Shown one piece after another: positions 26,229 to 34,111 of a DNA stretch of 64,000 bases (position 1 is its first letter; every line of letters starts with the position of its first letter). The notes beneath the pieces were generated by a model. That model saw only the letters and a program-made list of their open reading frames with translations. It did not search any database and had not been told where the DNA came from. The position numbers were made by a program, and so were the translations under genes. Source of the DNA: JALYRV01 sp040902895 (GTDB taxonomy: Bacteria > Acidobacteriota > Vicinamibacteria > Vicinamibacterales > SCN-69-37); NCBI GenBank assembly GCA_040902895.1, contig JBBDWL010000024.1, positions 133,268-197,267 of the forward strand, in the 5' to 3' direction.

Positions 26229-27392
26229 GTGCGCAGAAGCCTGAAGCTTGCCGCGGCCGCGTTCGCCGTGATCGTGGCCGTGGCGGCGTTCGCGCTGAAG
26301 CCGTACGCCGACAGCGCCGCCTTCATCATGGATTTGGGCGGCGTGCAGCACTGGACGCGCGGTCTGCTGCCGCGCGCGCGATCCGAGGTCACCTGGCGCG
26401 ACGTCGCGGTCCCCACGCGGCACGGCCCGCTTGCCGCGCGCGTTTACACACCCTCCGACGGCGCGGCATCCGCGCCAAGCTTCATCATCTTTCCCGGCAT
26501 TCATCGCGGCGGGGTCGAGGAGCCGCGGCTTGCGGGATTCTCACGCCGCTTTGCATCGGGCCGCGTCAATGTCGTGAGCGTTCCGCTGCCGGATCTGCGC
26601 GAGTTCCGCGTCACGATGCGGTCGATCGATCAGATCGAAGACGCCACGCTATGGGCCGCGAACGAGCCGGGAATCGGGCGCGGCGGGAAGGTTGGCCTCG
26701 GCGGCGTGAGCTTCGCGGGAGGCCTCAGCCTGGTGGCGGCCGGACGCCCGGCGCTGCGCGATCGGCTGTCGATGGTGGTCTCGTTCGGCGGCTACGGTGA
26801 CCTCGCGCGCGTGCTCCGGTTCCTCTGCACCGGCATCCTGCCCGACGGCCGCCGTGGCTCACCGCACGACTACGGCGTCGTCGTCGCGCTGCTCGAAGTG
26901 GCGCCGTCGATGGTGCCGCCCGATCAGGTCGCGCCGCTCCGGCGCGGCGTGCTGACGTTTCTCGAGGGCTCGCTGCACGATCAGACCGACAAGCCGCGAG
27001 CCACCGCGCTGTTCGCCGACGCGCGTGAGCAGCAGACGACGCTGCCCGAACCATCGAGCACACTGCTCGGGTGGGTGAACGATCGCGCAGTGGCGCAGCT
27101 CGGCGCGGCGGTGCTGCCGCATGTCGAGAAACTATCGGGCACCGAGGCGCTTTCGCCCGAGCACACGGCGCCGGCCGTGGCGCCTGTGTTTCTGCTGCAT
27201 GGCGCGGAAGACAACGTCATCCCGTCGGCCGAGACGCCGCTCGTGGCCACCTATCTGCGCCGGAGCGGCAACACGCACGTGCGCGCGCTGCTGACGCCGC
27301 TGGTCTCGCACGCCACCCTGCAGACCGACGCGCCGCTCGCCGACGCCTGGGACTTGGTTGTGTTCTGGAAACAGATGATGAGTGCTCGTTAA
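26229..27392 (+). CDS. Alpha/beta-hydrolase family protein, membrane-anchored or exported
   Basis: This 387-residue protein has an N-terminal hydrophobic helix (LKLAAAAFAVIVAVAAFAL) that could be a signal anchor. The hydrolase fold shows nucleophile elbow GGVSFAGGLS (Ser about residue 160). The acid lies in LLHGAEDNVIP and the His in LVSHATLQ near the C-terminus, so the triad is complete. The substrate is unknown. The start is GTG, 2 bp from the alternative cmk ATG. It lies on the plus strand inside an otherwise minus-strand housekeeping cluster and has its stop in the same heptamer array as the rluB stop. Confidence 0.85.
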   Translation: MRRSLKLAAAAFAVIVAVAAFALKPYADSAAFIMDLGGVQHWTRGLLPRARSEVTWRDVAVPTRHGPLAARVYTPSDGAASAPSFIIFPGIHRGGVEEPRLAGFSRRFASGRVNVVSVPLPDLREFRVTMRSIDQIEDATLWAANEPGIGRGGKVGLGGVSFAGGLSLVAAGRPALRDRLSMVVSFGGYGDLARVLRFLCTGILPDGRRGSPHDYGVVVALLEVAPSMVPPDQVAPLRRGVLTFLEGSLHDQTDKPRATALFADAREQQTTLPEPSSTLLGWVNDRAVAQLGAAVLPHVEKLSGTEALSPEHTAPAVAPVFLLHGAEDNVIPSAETPLVATYLRRSGNTHVRALLTPLVSHATLQTDAPLADAWDLVVFWKQMMSAR

Positions 27393-27434
27393 GACTAGAC
27401 CTGTTGTTTAGTCTTTGATCTTGGATCTTTTGTC
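27391..27434. repeat. Heptamer array with both stops, encoding the RluB tail
   Basis: Read on the minus strand the words are AAGACAA, AAGATCC, AAGATCA, AAGACTA, AACAACA, GGTCTAG. AAGACTA (27391-27397) and TAGTCTT (27409-27415) form a 7-bp inverted repeat around an 11-nt loop. The hydrolase TAA overlaps its first bases, and the rluB TAG is at 27395-27397. The last dozen RluB codons (KTKDPRSKTKQQV) come from this array. Confidence 0.88.
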
Positions 27435-28195
27435 TTGGTGAGTGACGCAATCTCGCGCGGCGCGAGGTCGCGCATCTCTCCTGGTTTCAAGACGCCGATG
27501 CCGATCTTGCCGATGCGCACGCGCGTCAGCCGAAGCACGGGATGACCGACGGCCTCGAGCATCCGCCGCACCTGACGGTTGCGACCTTCGCGCAGCACGA
27601 CTTCGACGATGGCCTGGGGTGTCGTTTTTCCTTCCCTGACGTGCACGATGTTCACGCCGGCGGGCTGGGTGCGCTCGCCGTCGAGCGGGATGCCTTTGCG
27701 GAGACGATCGAGCGCTTTCGCATCGGGGATGCCGCGCACGCGCGCCTCGTACGCGCGCTCGAGCCCGTAGCGCGGATGCATCAGCCGCTCGGCGAAGGCG
27801 CCGTCGTTGGTGAGGATGATGAGTCCGTCGGATTCATAGTCGAGACGGCCGACCGGATAGAAATAGCCGCGGATGCGCGCGCGCTCGAGCAGATCGATGA
27901 CCGTCGGACGCTGTTCGGGATCGCTGCGCGTGCTGACGTAGCCGCGCGGCTTGTACATGAGGATGTAGCGGCGCTCGGGCTTTGGCAGCCGCCTGCCATC
28001 GACACGGATGTCATCGACCACGGGATCGGCGCGCGTGCCGAGCTCGCGGACGGCCTTGCCGTTGACCATGACACGGCCGTCGAGAATCAGCTGCTCCGCC
28101 GCGCGGCGCGAGGCGACACCCGCCTCGGAGATCAGCTTCTGCAGGCGAACGCCACGCTCATCGGTCCCGGAGCGGACGGGTTTAGTGGGTGACAT
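27395..28195 (-). CDS. rluB: 23S rRNA pseudouridine synthase (RluB/RsuA family)
   Basis: The protein has 266 residues. The S4 RNA-binding domain is at residues 15-62 (RLQKLISEAGVASRRAAEQLI). The catalytic domain contains the active-site Asp in GRLDYESDGLI, and RNRQVRRMLEAVGHPV marks the family end. It isomerises a uridine in 23S rRNA helix 89-90 (2605 region) if truly RluB. The position after scpA-scpB supports that, since scpB-rluB is a common pair. Its start overlaps the scpB stop by 14 bp. The C-terminal tail after ASL is encoded by a heptamer array and is probably not part of the ancestral protein. Confidence 0.94.
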   Translation of the reverse strand: MSPTKPVRSGTDERGVRLQKLISEAGVASRRAAEQLILDGRVMVNGKAVRELGTRADPVVDDIRVDGRRLPKPERRYILMYKPRGYVSTRSDPEQRPTVIDLLERARIRGYFYPVGRLDYESDGLIILTNDGAFAERLMHPRYGLERAYEARVRGIPDAKALDRLRKGIPLDGERTQPAGVNIVHVREGKTTPQAIVEVVLREGRNRQVRRMLEAVGHPVLRLTRVRIGKIGIGVLKPGEMRDLAPREIASLTKTKDPRSKTKQQV

Positions 28196-28997
28196 CCTTT
28201 TTCGGGCTCGCTTCGCTCGCCAACTCGGAACTTAGAACTTCGAACTCAGAACTACGTTTGGAGTTCTGAGTTTTCAGTTCTAAGTTCTCCTCGAACGGCA
28301 GCGCCGCGGTCTCGGGCGCGGCCTCACCAAGTCCGGGAAGCTCGAACCCAAGCAGCTCCGACATGTCTTCGACCTTCGGCAAATCAGACAGATCGTTGAG
28401 ACCGAAGCGTTCGAGGAACTCGCGCGTGGTGCCGTACATGAACGGCCGGCCAACGACCTGCTTGCGGCCGACGATTCGCACGAGCTTGCGATCGAGGAGC
28501 GTCGCGAGCACACCCGAGGTGTTGACGCCGCGGATCTCGGCGATCTCGGGCGCGGTCACCGGCTGCTTGTAGGCAATCACGGCGAGCGTTTCGAGCGCGG
28601 CCACCGACAGTTTCTGCGTCGTGCGCTCGTGGAAGAGACGCCGCACCCACTCGTGCAGCTCGGGCCGCGTGACGATCTGGTACCCGCCCGCCACTTCCAC
28701 GAGCTGCAGCCCTCCGGGCCGGTCGTACGCGGCGCGCACGGCTTCGACCGCCGCCTTGACGTCTTCCTTCGGCTCCGAATCGAGCAGCTTCGACAGCATC
28801 TTGAGCGAAATCGGATCGGGGGACGCGAAGATCAGGGCTTCAATCGTCGCCATCAACTGCTCGGATACGGCAGGAACCGCTGGAACCGCTGGTTCCGCAG
28901 GTTCCCCTGGTTCCACAGGTTCCCCTGGTTCGGTTCGGGTGTTCACGGGTTCCACCGGTTCCATGAGTTCGATCGGTTCGCTGCGTTTCTTCGCCAA
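28182..28997 (-). CDS. scpB: Segregation and condensation protein B
   Basis: This 271-residue protein is the kleisin-associated winged-helix subunit of the SMC-ScpAB condensin. The core (about residues 48-210) shows ATIEALIFASPDPIS, VAGGYQIVTRPELHEW, LAVIAYKQPVTAPEI and RGVNTSGVLATLLDRKLV. Both ends are unusual. Residues 7-44 are an EPV/EPG/AVP repeat encoded by 9-bp units. The last 30 residues (about from NLELKTQNSKR) are encoded by a heptamer hairpin. A normal ScpB is near 180-210 aa, so the ends look like repeat-derived additions. The core translation initiates possibly at an internal Met near residue 49. Operon: scpA is 9 bp upstream, rluB overlaps downstream. Confidence 0.94.
   Translation of the reverse strand: MAKKRSEPIELMEPVEPVNTRTEPGEPVEPGEPAEPAVPAVPAVSEQLMATIEALIFASPDPISLKMLSKLLDSEPKEDVKAAVEAVRAAYDRPGGLQLVEVAGGYQIVTRPELHEWVRRLFHERTTQKLSVAALETLAVIAYKQPVTAPEIAEIRGVNTSGVLATLLDRKLVRIVGRKQVVGRPFMYGTTREFLERFGLNDLSDLPKVEDMSELLGFELPGLGEAAPETAALPFEENLELKTQNSKRSSEFEVLSSELASEASPKKDVTH
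28224..28290. repeat. Heptamer hairpin inside the 3' end of scpB
   Basis: Words CTCGGAA, CTTAGAA, CTTCGAA, CTCAGAA, CTACGTT, TGGAGTT, CTGAGTT, TTCAGTT, CTAAGTT follow without a break. Arms 28228-28253 and 28262-28287 are inverted copies over 26 nt with three central mismatches and an 8-nt loop. The whole element is read through by scpB and supplies about 22 codons. Confidence 0.92.
28873..28980. repeat. Nine-bp repeat array encoding the ScpB N-terminal EP-rich tail
   Basis: Twelve 9-bp units follow each other: GGAACCGCT twice, then GGTTCCGCA, GGTTCCCCT, GGTTCCACA, GGTTCCCCT, GGTTCGGTT and decayed units. The first two are inverted relative to the rest. The unit is three codons, so the scpB frame is preserved and reads as EPG/EPV/AVP repeats. 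Confidence 0.88.
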
Positions 28998-29006
28998 CAG
29001 AGACCT

Positions 29007-29783
29007 CTAGGAGGAGATTGTAAAGTCTGGCGCGCCCGCCGGCCGTTCCCGTTTGTAGACGCGGATGTCGCCGAAGGCGCCGCCCTGGAATACCCGCACG
29101 AGCTTGAGCCGGATCATCTCGAGCAGCGCGAGAAACGTGACGATCATGCCTGCTTTGGTCTGCACGTCGGCGAATAAATCCTCGAAGCCGCAGGCCTCGG
29201 TCTCTGACAGCCGCGCCAGCAGCTGCGCGATGCGGGTTTCGATCGGTATCTGCTCGGGCGGCAGAGGCATCTTCGGCCGCTGTTTGGCGCGCTCGAGCAC
29301 CTGCCGGAACGCCGCCATGAGGCTGAACAAATCGACTTCGAGCTCGGGCTCGACCGGATCGCCCGCGACATCGGCAAGCCGCTCGTCCGGGCGCGTCCAC
29401 TGGGCGCTGCGCAGCGTTTCCTTTTCATGCAGCAGCTCGGCGGCCGCTTTGAACTTCTGGTGCTCCAGCAGCCGCCGCACCAGCGCTTCGCGCGGATCCT
29501 CGTCGGGATCCTCCTGCTTCGGATCGGGCCTCGGCAGCAGCATGCGCGACTTCACATGAATGAGCGTCGCCGCCATCACGAGGAACTCGCCGGCGATGTC
29601 GAGATTCATCTCCTGCATCAGCTCGACGTAATCCAGGTACTGCTTCGTGATGATCGCGATCGGGATGTCGTAGATGTTCAGCTCATTCTTCTTGATCAGA
29701 TGCAGCAGCAGATCGAGCGGCCCCTCGAAGTTGTCGAGGCGCACGGGGTAGCCTTCGAGAATCGATTCGAATTCTTCGGGCAT
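29007..29783 (-). CDS. scpA: Segregation and condensation protein A (kleisin)
   Basis: This 258-residue kleisin bridges SMC heads and binds ScpB to organise the chromosome. The N-terminal motif VRLDNFEGPLDLLLHLIKKN and DIPIAIITKQYLDYV, plus AGEFLVMAATLIHVKSRMLLP, are the ScpA signature. The C-terminal winged helix follows an acidic linker (DPKQEDPDEDP). Length is typical. It starts 2 bp after the trpS stop and is followed by scpB after 9 bp, a standard condensin operon. No smc gene is in the window. Confidence 0.96.
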   Translation of the reverse strand: MPEEFESILEGYPVRLDNFEGPLDLLLHLIKKNELNIYDIPIAIITKQYLDYVELMQEMNLDIAGEFLVMAATLIHVKSRMLLPRPDPKQEDPDEDPREALVRRLLEHQKFKAAAELLHEKETLRSAQWTRPDERLADVAGDPVEPELEVDLFSLMAAFRQVLERAKQRPKMPLPPEQIPIETRIAQLLARLSETEACGFEDLFADVQTKAGMIVTFLALLEMIRLKLVRVFQGGAFGDIRVYKRERPAGAPDFTISS

Positions 29784-29785
29784 GG

Positions 29786-30778
29786 CTAGTACTTCAGCTT
29801 TACCGACGCGCGGACGCGATTCATCGTTTCCTGCGCCACCAGGCGCGCCTTGCGCGAGCCCTCGATCAGAATCTCGCGGATGCGATCCGGCTTCTCGAGC
29901 ACGTTCGCGCGGCGCTCCCTGAGCGGATCCAGCATCGCATTCATCGCCGCCGCCAGCTTCGTCTTGACTTCGACATCGCCGACCGTGCCGGCCCGGTATC
30001 GGGCCTTGAGATCCTCGACCTCGCCGCGGTTCGGATTGAAGGCGTCGTGATAAATGAACACCGGATTGCCTTCGACCGTGCCCGGGATGTCGGCGCGCAC
30101 GCGCTTCGGATCCGTGTACATCTGCCGCACCTTCTGCCTGACGGTCTCGGCGTCATCCGACAGATCGATCGTATTGCCGTAGCTCTTGCTCATCTTCCGG
30201 TTGTCGAGGCCAGGCAGCCGCGGCGTCGGCGTCAGCAGCGGCTGCGCCTCGACGAGCGCGCCGCCGCCATAGAAATTATTGAAGCGGCGCACGACTTCGC
30301 GCGAGAGCTCCAGGTGCGGCACCTGATCCTCGCCGACCGGCACGAACCGGCCGTCATAGATCGCGACGTCCGCGGTCTGCAGCAGTGGATAGCCGAGAAA
30401 GCCGAGATTCGAGAGATCCTTCTCACTCAGCTGCTCGATCTGTTCCTTGTAGGTGGGCACGCGCTCGAGCCACGAGATCGGCGTGATCATCTGCAGCAGC
30501 AGGTACAGCTCCGCGTGCTCGGGCACCAGCGACTGCACGAAGACGGTGCTCTTGTCGGGATCGACGCCGGCCGCAATCCAGTCGACCGCGTTGTCGAGCG
30601 CGCTGGCCGTGATGCCTTCGGTCGACGCATAGTCGCTGGTCAGCGCGTGCCAGTCGGCGACGAAGTAGAAGCAGTCGTACTTCTGCTGCAGCGCCGTCCA
30701 GTTCTGCAGCGCGCCAACGAGATGGCCAAGATGCAGTTTTCCCGTCGGGCGCATGCCCGAGACGACGCGAGCCGTCAT
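29786..30778 (-). CDS. trpS: Tryptophanyl-tRNA synthetase
   Basis: This class I synthetase has 330 residues from the ATG at 30778 (MTARVVSGMRPTGKLHLGHL). The frame runs open to 31405, but that extension is antisense-frame over the protease gene. The HIGH motif reads LHLGHL and the KMSKS loop reads NRKMSKSYGNTIDL. The length equals the bacterial norm of about 330. Its start overlaps the protease stop as ATGA, so the two are translationally coupled. The order protease-trpS-scpA-scpB is common in several phyla. Confidence 0.97.
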   Translation of the reverse strand: MTARVVSGMRPTGKLHLGHLVGALQNWTALQQKYDCFYFVADWHALTSDYASTEGITASALDNAVDWIAAGVDPDKSTVFVQSLVPEHAELYLLLQMITPISWLERVPTYKEQIEQLSEKDLSNLGFLGYPLLQTADVAIYDGRFVPVGEDQVPHLELSREVVRRFNNFYGGGALVEAQPLLTPTPRLPGLDNRKMSKSYGNTIDLSDDAETVRQKVRQMYTDPKRVRADIPGTVEGNPVFIYHDAFNPNRGEVEDLKARYRAGTVGDVEVKTKLAAAMNAMLDPLRERRANVLEKPDRIREILIEGSRKARLVAQETMNRVRASVKLKY

Positions 30779-31398
30779 GGCAGCAGTATCCTGGTCAGAA
30801 ACAGCGCGGGCGGAATGATGATGCGCGAGAAGAGACCCGTGAGGAGCACGGCATAGAGGATGAGAAAGCCCCACGGCCGCACGAGCCGATCGTACGCGGC
30901 GGCGGTATGTTCGGGCAGCAGTCCCCCGATGACGTTGCCGCCGTCGAGCGGTGGCACCGGCAGCAGGTTGAACAGCGCCAGCAGCACGTTCAGGAACACG
31001 GCCTGGGCGAGCAGCAGCCCGGCCCAGCCCTGCACCAGGCCGCCGGGAAACATCAGCCACGCCGCCGCGGCCAGAATCGCGGCCTGCAACAGGTTGCTGG
31101 CCGGACCGGCCGCCGCGATGTACATGAAGTCGCGCCGCGGATGCTGCAACTGGTGCAGGTTGACCGGCACGGGCTTGGCCCATCCGATGATCGGCAGACC
31201 GGTGAGAATCGCAATGCCGGGCAGCAGCAGCGTGCCGATCGGGTCGATGTGCGCACCCGGATTGATCGTCAATCTGCCGAGAAGCCGCGCCGTCGGATCG
31301 CCGAGCCGGTCGGCCGCCCAGGCATGCGCCGCCTCGTGAATCGAGAGCGAGAGCAGCAGCACGGCGAAGAGCGTGAGTTTGAGGGGAAGGTCTTCCAA
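30775..31398 (-). CDS. Site-2 protease family (M50) intramembrane metalloprotease
   Basis: This 207-residue membrane protein has the zinc motif HEAAH at residues 21-25 in the first helix. NLLPVPPLDGGNV in a later helix supplies the third ligand, Asp. About five hydrophobic segments are visible. It lacks PDZ and CBS domains, as in the small YwhC/YwmF-like S2P group found next to trpS-scpA. The substrate is unknown. It starts 18 bp after the uvrC stop and overlaps trpS. Confidence 0.92.
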   Translation of the reverse strand: MEDLPLKLTLFAVLLLSLSIHEAAHAWAADRLGDPTARLLGRLTINPGAHIDPIGTLLLPGIAILTGLPIIGWAKPVPVNLHQLQHPRRDFMYIAAAGPASNLLQAAILAAAAWLMFPGGLVQGWAGLLLAQAVFLNVLLALFNLLPVPPLDGGNVIGGLLPEHTAAAYDRLVRPWGFLILYAVLLTGLFSRIIIPPALFLTRILLP

Positions 31399-31416
31399 GG
31401 GCCACGTAAGAATACC

Positions 31417-33267
31417 CTACGCATTTGCGAAAAAGCCGAGGATTGCGTCCGCTCCTTTGGTGCCGACGACTGTGGTCAGCTCTTCGCGCGTCGCCCGGCG
31501 CACGCCTGACAGGCTGCCGAACGCGCGCAGCAGCGCACGCCGGCGTCCGGGACCGATCCCGGGAATCTGCTCGAGCTCGCTGGTGAGATCGCGTTTGGTG
31601 CGGCGCGCACGGTGGAAGGTCACGGCGAAGCGGTGCGCCTCATCGCGGATCCGCTGCATCAACAGCAGTGCCGGACTCGATTTGGGCAGGGCGATCGGGT
31701 CTTCACGATCGCGCACGAACAGCAGCTCTTCCTTCTTGGCAATGCCGGCGGCCACCAGATTTGCCAGCCCGAGCTCGGCGAGGGCGTCGTACGCCGCATG
31801 CAACTGGCCTTTGCCGCCGTCGATCAGAATCAGGTCGGGAAACGGCCCGCCCGCTTCGAGCACGTTGCGATAGCGCCGGAACACGACCTCGCGCATCGAC
31901 AGAAAGTCGTCGTGCGCCGCTTCGCGAATCCTGAACTTGCGATATTCCGAGCGCCGCATCCGCCCGTCTTCGCACACCACCATCGACGCGACGGTCTCGC
32001 TGCCCTGAATCGTCGAGATGTCGAAACATTCGATGCGGCGCGGCAAAGACGGCAGCGCGAACGCCTGGCGCAGCGTCTCGAGCGCGTCGTAGCTGCCCAT
32101 GGCCGGCTGATTGAACCGCGTCTGATACGCCACGGCCGCGTTGCGCGACGCGAGCTCCAGCAATCCGCGCTTGTCGCCGCGCCTGGGCACGACGATGCGG
32201 ATGCGGCGTCCGGTGGTGATCGACAGCCATCCTTCGATTGCCTCGACATCGACCGCCGCGAGCGGCTCGCCGACATGAATCTCGGGCGGCGCCTCGCGCT
32301 CGGCATAAAACTGCTGGATCGCGGCCGTCAGGATCTCGGCAACGTCACTGCCACGGTCCTCACTCTCACTCGCCTCACTCGCCTCACTCCCGTTACGCAG
32401 GTTCGCTTCGTACACGAGCTCCACTTTCTCGATGACCTTCCCGTTCCGCATCTGAAAAATCTGCACCACCGCGCCCGATGCGCCGACCTTGATGCCGAAC
32501 GCATCGCGATCGCTCTGGCCGGGCGTGGCCATCTTCTGCTGGCGCGCCTGCAGCGTCTCGATCGTCCGCACGGCATCGCGCAGGTGCGCGGCTTTCTCGT
32601 ACTGCTCGGCGGCCGACGCGTCGGCCATCGCCGCGCGCATGCGCGCGAGGAGCTCGTCGTTGCGGCCCTCCAGAAAGAGGCGCGTCCGCTCGGCGGCGTC
32701 GCGGTATTCCTCGACGCTGCAGATCTCGGCCACACACGGCGCCAGGCAGCGCTTGATGTCGTACTCGAGGCACGGGCGTCCGCGCCGGCCGTCGATCACT
32801 TCGTTGCACGAGCGGATGCCGAACACGCGATGCGACAGGCTCATCGCGCGCCGCGCCAGCGCCGCGGGCATGAAGGGTCCCGCGTAGACGTCGCCGTCGC
32901 GCTCGACGCGCCGCGCCACCAGCACGCGCGGCGCAGGCTCGCTCACCGTGAGCCGCAGATAGGGGTACGTCTTGTCGTCGCGCAGCAGCACGTTGTAGCG
33001 CGGCGCCCGCTGTTTGATCAGATTGTTCTCGAGCGCCAGCGCTTCGACGACCGAGTCGGTCACGATGAAGTCGAGCGTGTCGGCCTCGTCGAGCAGCGCG
33101 TCGTGCCGCGGGCTCGTGCCATACGCGCCCAGATAGCTGCGCGCGCGGTCGCGCAGCGCGCGCGCCTTGCCCACATAGAGCGTTTCGCCGCCCCGTCCCA
33201 GGAACAGATACACCCCGGGCTGCTCAGGCAGCCGGTTGATCTGTGTCTTGAGGTCGCTGATGGCCAT
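31417..33267 (-). CDS. uvrC: Excinuclease ABC subunit C
   Basis: This 616-residue nuclease makes both incisions in nucleotide excision repair with UvrA and UvrB. The GIY-YIG domain is at residues 15-95 (GVYLFLGRGGETLYVGKAR). The UVR motif near 200-235 binds UvrB. The RNase-H-like 5' nuclease contains LILIDGGKGQLHAA. The helix-hairpin-helix pair sits at the end (LEQIPGIGPGRRRALLRAFGS). An odd insertion SEASEASESEDRG near residue 300 is encoded by 9-bp repeats. It is the first gene of the minus-strand run uvrC-S2P-trpS-scpAB-rluB. Its ATG lies in CCATGG, facing the divergent phosphatidyltransferase. Confidence 0.97.
   Translation of the reverse strand: MAISDLKTQINRLPEQPGVYLFLGRGGETLYVGKARALRDRARSYLGAYGTSPRHDALLDEADTLDFIVTDSVVEALALENNLIKQRAPRYNVLLRDDKTYPYLRLTVSEPAPRVLVARRVERDGDVYAGPFMPAALARRAMSLSHRVFGIRSCNEVIDGRRGRPCLEYDIKRCLAPCVAEICSVEEYRDAAERTRLFLEGRNDELLARMRAAMADASAAEQYEKAAHLRDAVRTIETLQARQQKMATPGQSDRDAFGIKVGASGAVVQIFQMRNGKVIEKVELVYEANLRNGSEASEASESEDRGSDVAEILTAAIQQFYAEREAPPEIHVGEPLAAVDVEAIEGWLSITTGRRIRIVVPRRGDKRGLLELASRNAAVAYQTRFNQPAMGSYDALETLRQAFALPSLPRRIECFDISTIQGSETVASMVVCEDGRMRRSEYRKFRIREAAHDDFLSMREVVFRRYRNVLEAGGPFPDLILIDGGKGQLHAAYDALAELGLANLVAAGIAKKEELLFVRDREDPIALPKSSPALLLMQRIRDEAHRFAVTFHRARRTKRDLTSELEQIPGIGPGRRRALLRAFGSLSGVRRATREELTTVVGTKGADAILGFFANA
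32359..32388. repeat. Six- and nine-bp direct repeats inside uvrC
   Basis: CTCACT occurs twice, followed by CGCCTCACT twice, on the plus strand. They encode the serine/glutamate run in UvrC. The unit keeps the reading frame. It resembles in-frame counterparts of the heptamer arrays between genes. Confidence 0.8.
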
Positions 33268-33292
33268 GGACTACTATGCCGACACATCTAGC

Positions 33293-34111
33293 ATGACATT
33301 CACCGGGGCCATCGGCGCAATCTGCATGTTTCCGCTGCGCCTCATCATCAACACCTGCGTCGCGCTCGGCATCCATCCCAATCTGCTGACATTCGCGGGC
33401 GTCCTCATCAACGTCTATGCGGCGTACGAGCTCGCCCACTTCCGGTTCATCTCCGCCGGCGTGATCATGATCGTCGGCAACATCTTCGATTTCATCGACG
33501 GCAAGGTCGCGGCCGAAACCAACACTATCAGCAAGTTCGGCGGATTCTGGGATTCCGTGATCGATCGCTTTTCGGATCTCGCGCTGTTCGTGGGCCTGAT
33601 CTATCTGTACTCGTCGAGGTTACGCACCGACTATGTGATGGTCGCCGCGCTCGCGCTGACCTTCTCGATCATGACGAGCTATACGCGCGCGCGCGCCGAG
33701 TCGCTGATTGCGAAATGCAAGGTCGGCTTCATGGAGCGGCCCGAGCGCATCGTGCTGTTCATGATTGGGGCCTTCACGAACCGGATGGCCGCCGTGCTCT
33801 GGGTGATTCTCGTGCTGTCGGTGCTGAGCGTCGCGGATCGCGTGTTCTACACGTGGCGCGAGCTGCGCGCGCAGGAGCTGGCCAAAGCCGGCCACGTGCC
33901 GGCCCCCAAACCGACGGGGCTTCGTCCGATGACCATTCCCGCGCGCATGATCTGGAACGCCCTGTTCTGGACGCACGATCGCGCCACATGGCAGTACGAC
34001 GTCATGGTGCTGGCGATTCTGGCGTTCGTGTGGCTCACGCCGCCCGGCTGGCTCGCCGACCCCACGGCCACAGGCCCCGGCCTGATCGGCCTGCTCGGCT
34101 ACATCAGGTAA
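33293..34111 (+). CDS. CDP-alcohol phosphatidyltransferase family membrane protein with a variant motif
   Basis: The protein has 272 residues from ATG 33293; an in-frame ATG at 33266 (MDYYADTSS) is possible and would overlap uvrC by 2 bp. About six transmembrane helices are visible. The family motif, D-G-x2-A-R-x8-G-x3-D-x3-D, appears as DGKVAAETNTISKFGGFWD followed by SVID. Spacing and Asp residues are intact, but the Arg is replaced by Ala. Family members move an alcohol phosphate onto CDP-diacylglycerol or a related CDP-alcohol to make phospholipid head groups. Which lipid is not determinable. The stop codon TAA lies in a decamer array shared with the convergent sigma-factor gene. Confidence 0.88.
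   Translation: MTFTGAIGAICMFPLRLIINTCVALGIHPNLLTFAGVLINVYAAYELAHFRFISAGVIMIVGNIFDFIDGKVAAETNTISKFGGFWDSVIDRFSDLALFVGLIYLYSSRLRTDYVMVAALALTFSIMTSYTRARAESLIAKCKVGFMERPERIVLFMIGAFTNRMAAVLWVILVLSVLSVADRVFYTWRELRAQELAKAGHVPAPKPTGLRPMTIPARMIWNALFWTHDRATWQYDVMVLAILAFVWLTPPGWLADPTATGPGLIGLLGYIR

Noticed and set aside
30779..31405. N-terminal extension of the trpS frame
   Set aside because: It lies over the site-2 protease gene; the ATG at 30778 gives normal TrpRS length and ATGA coupling.
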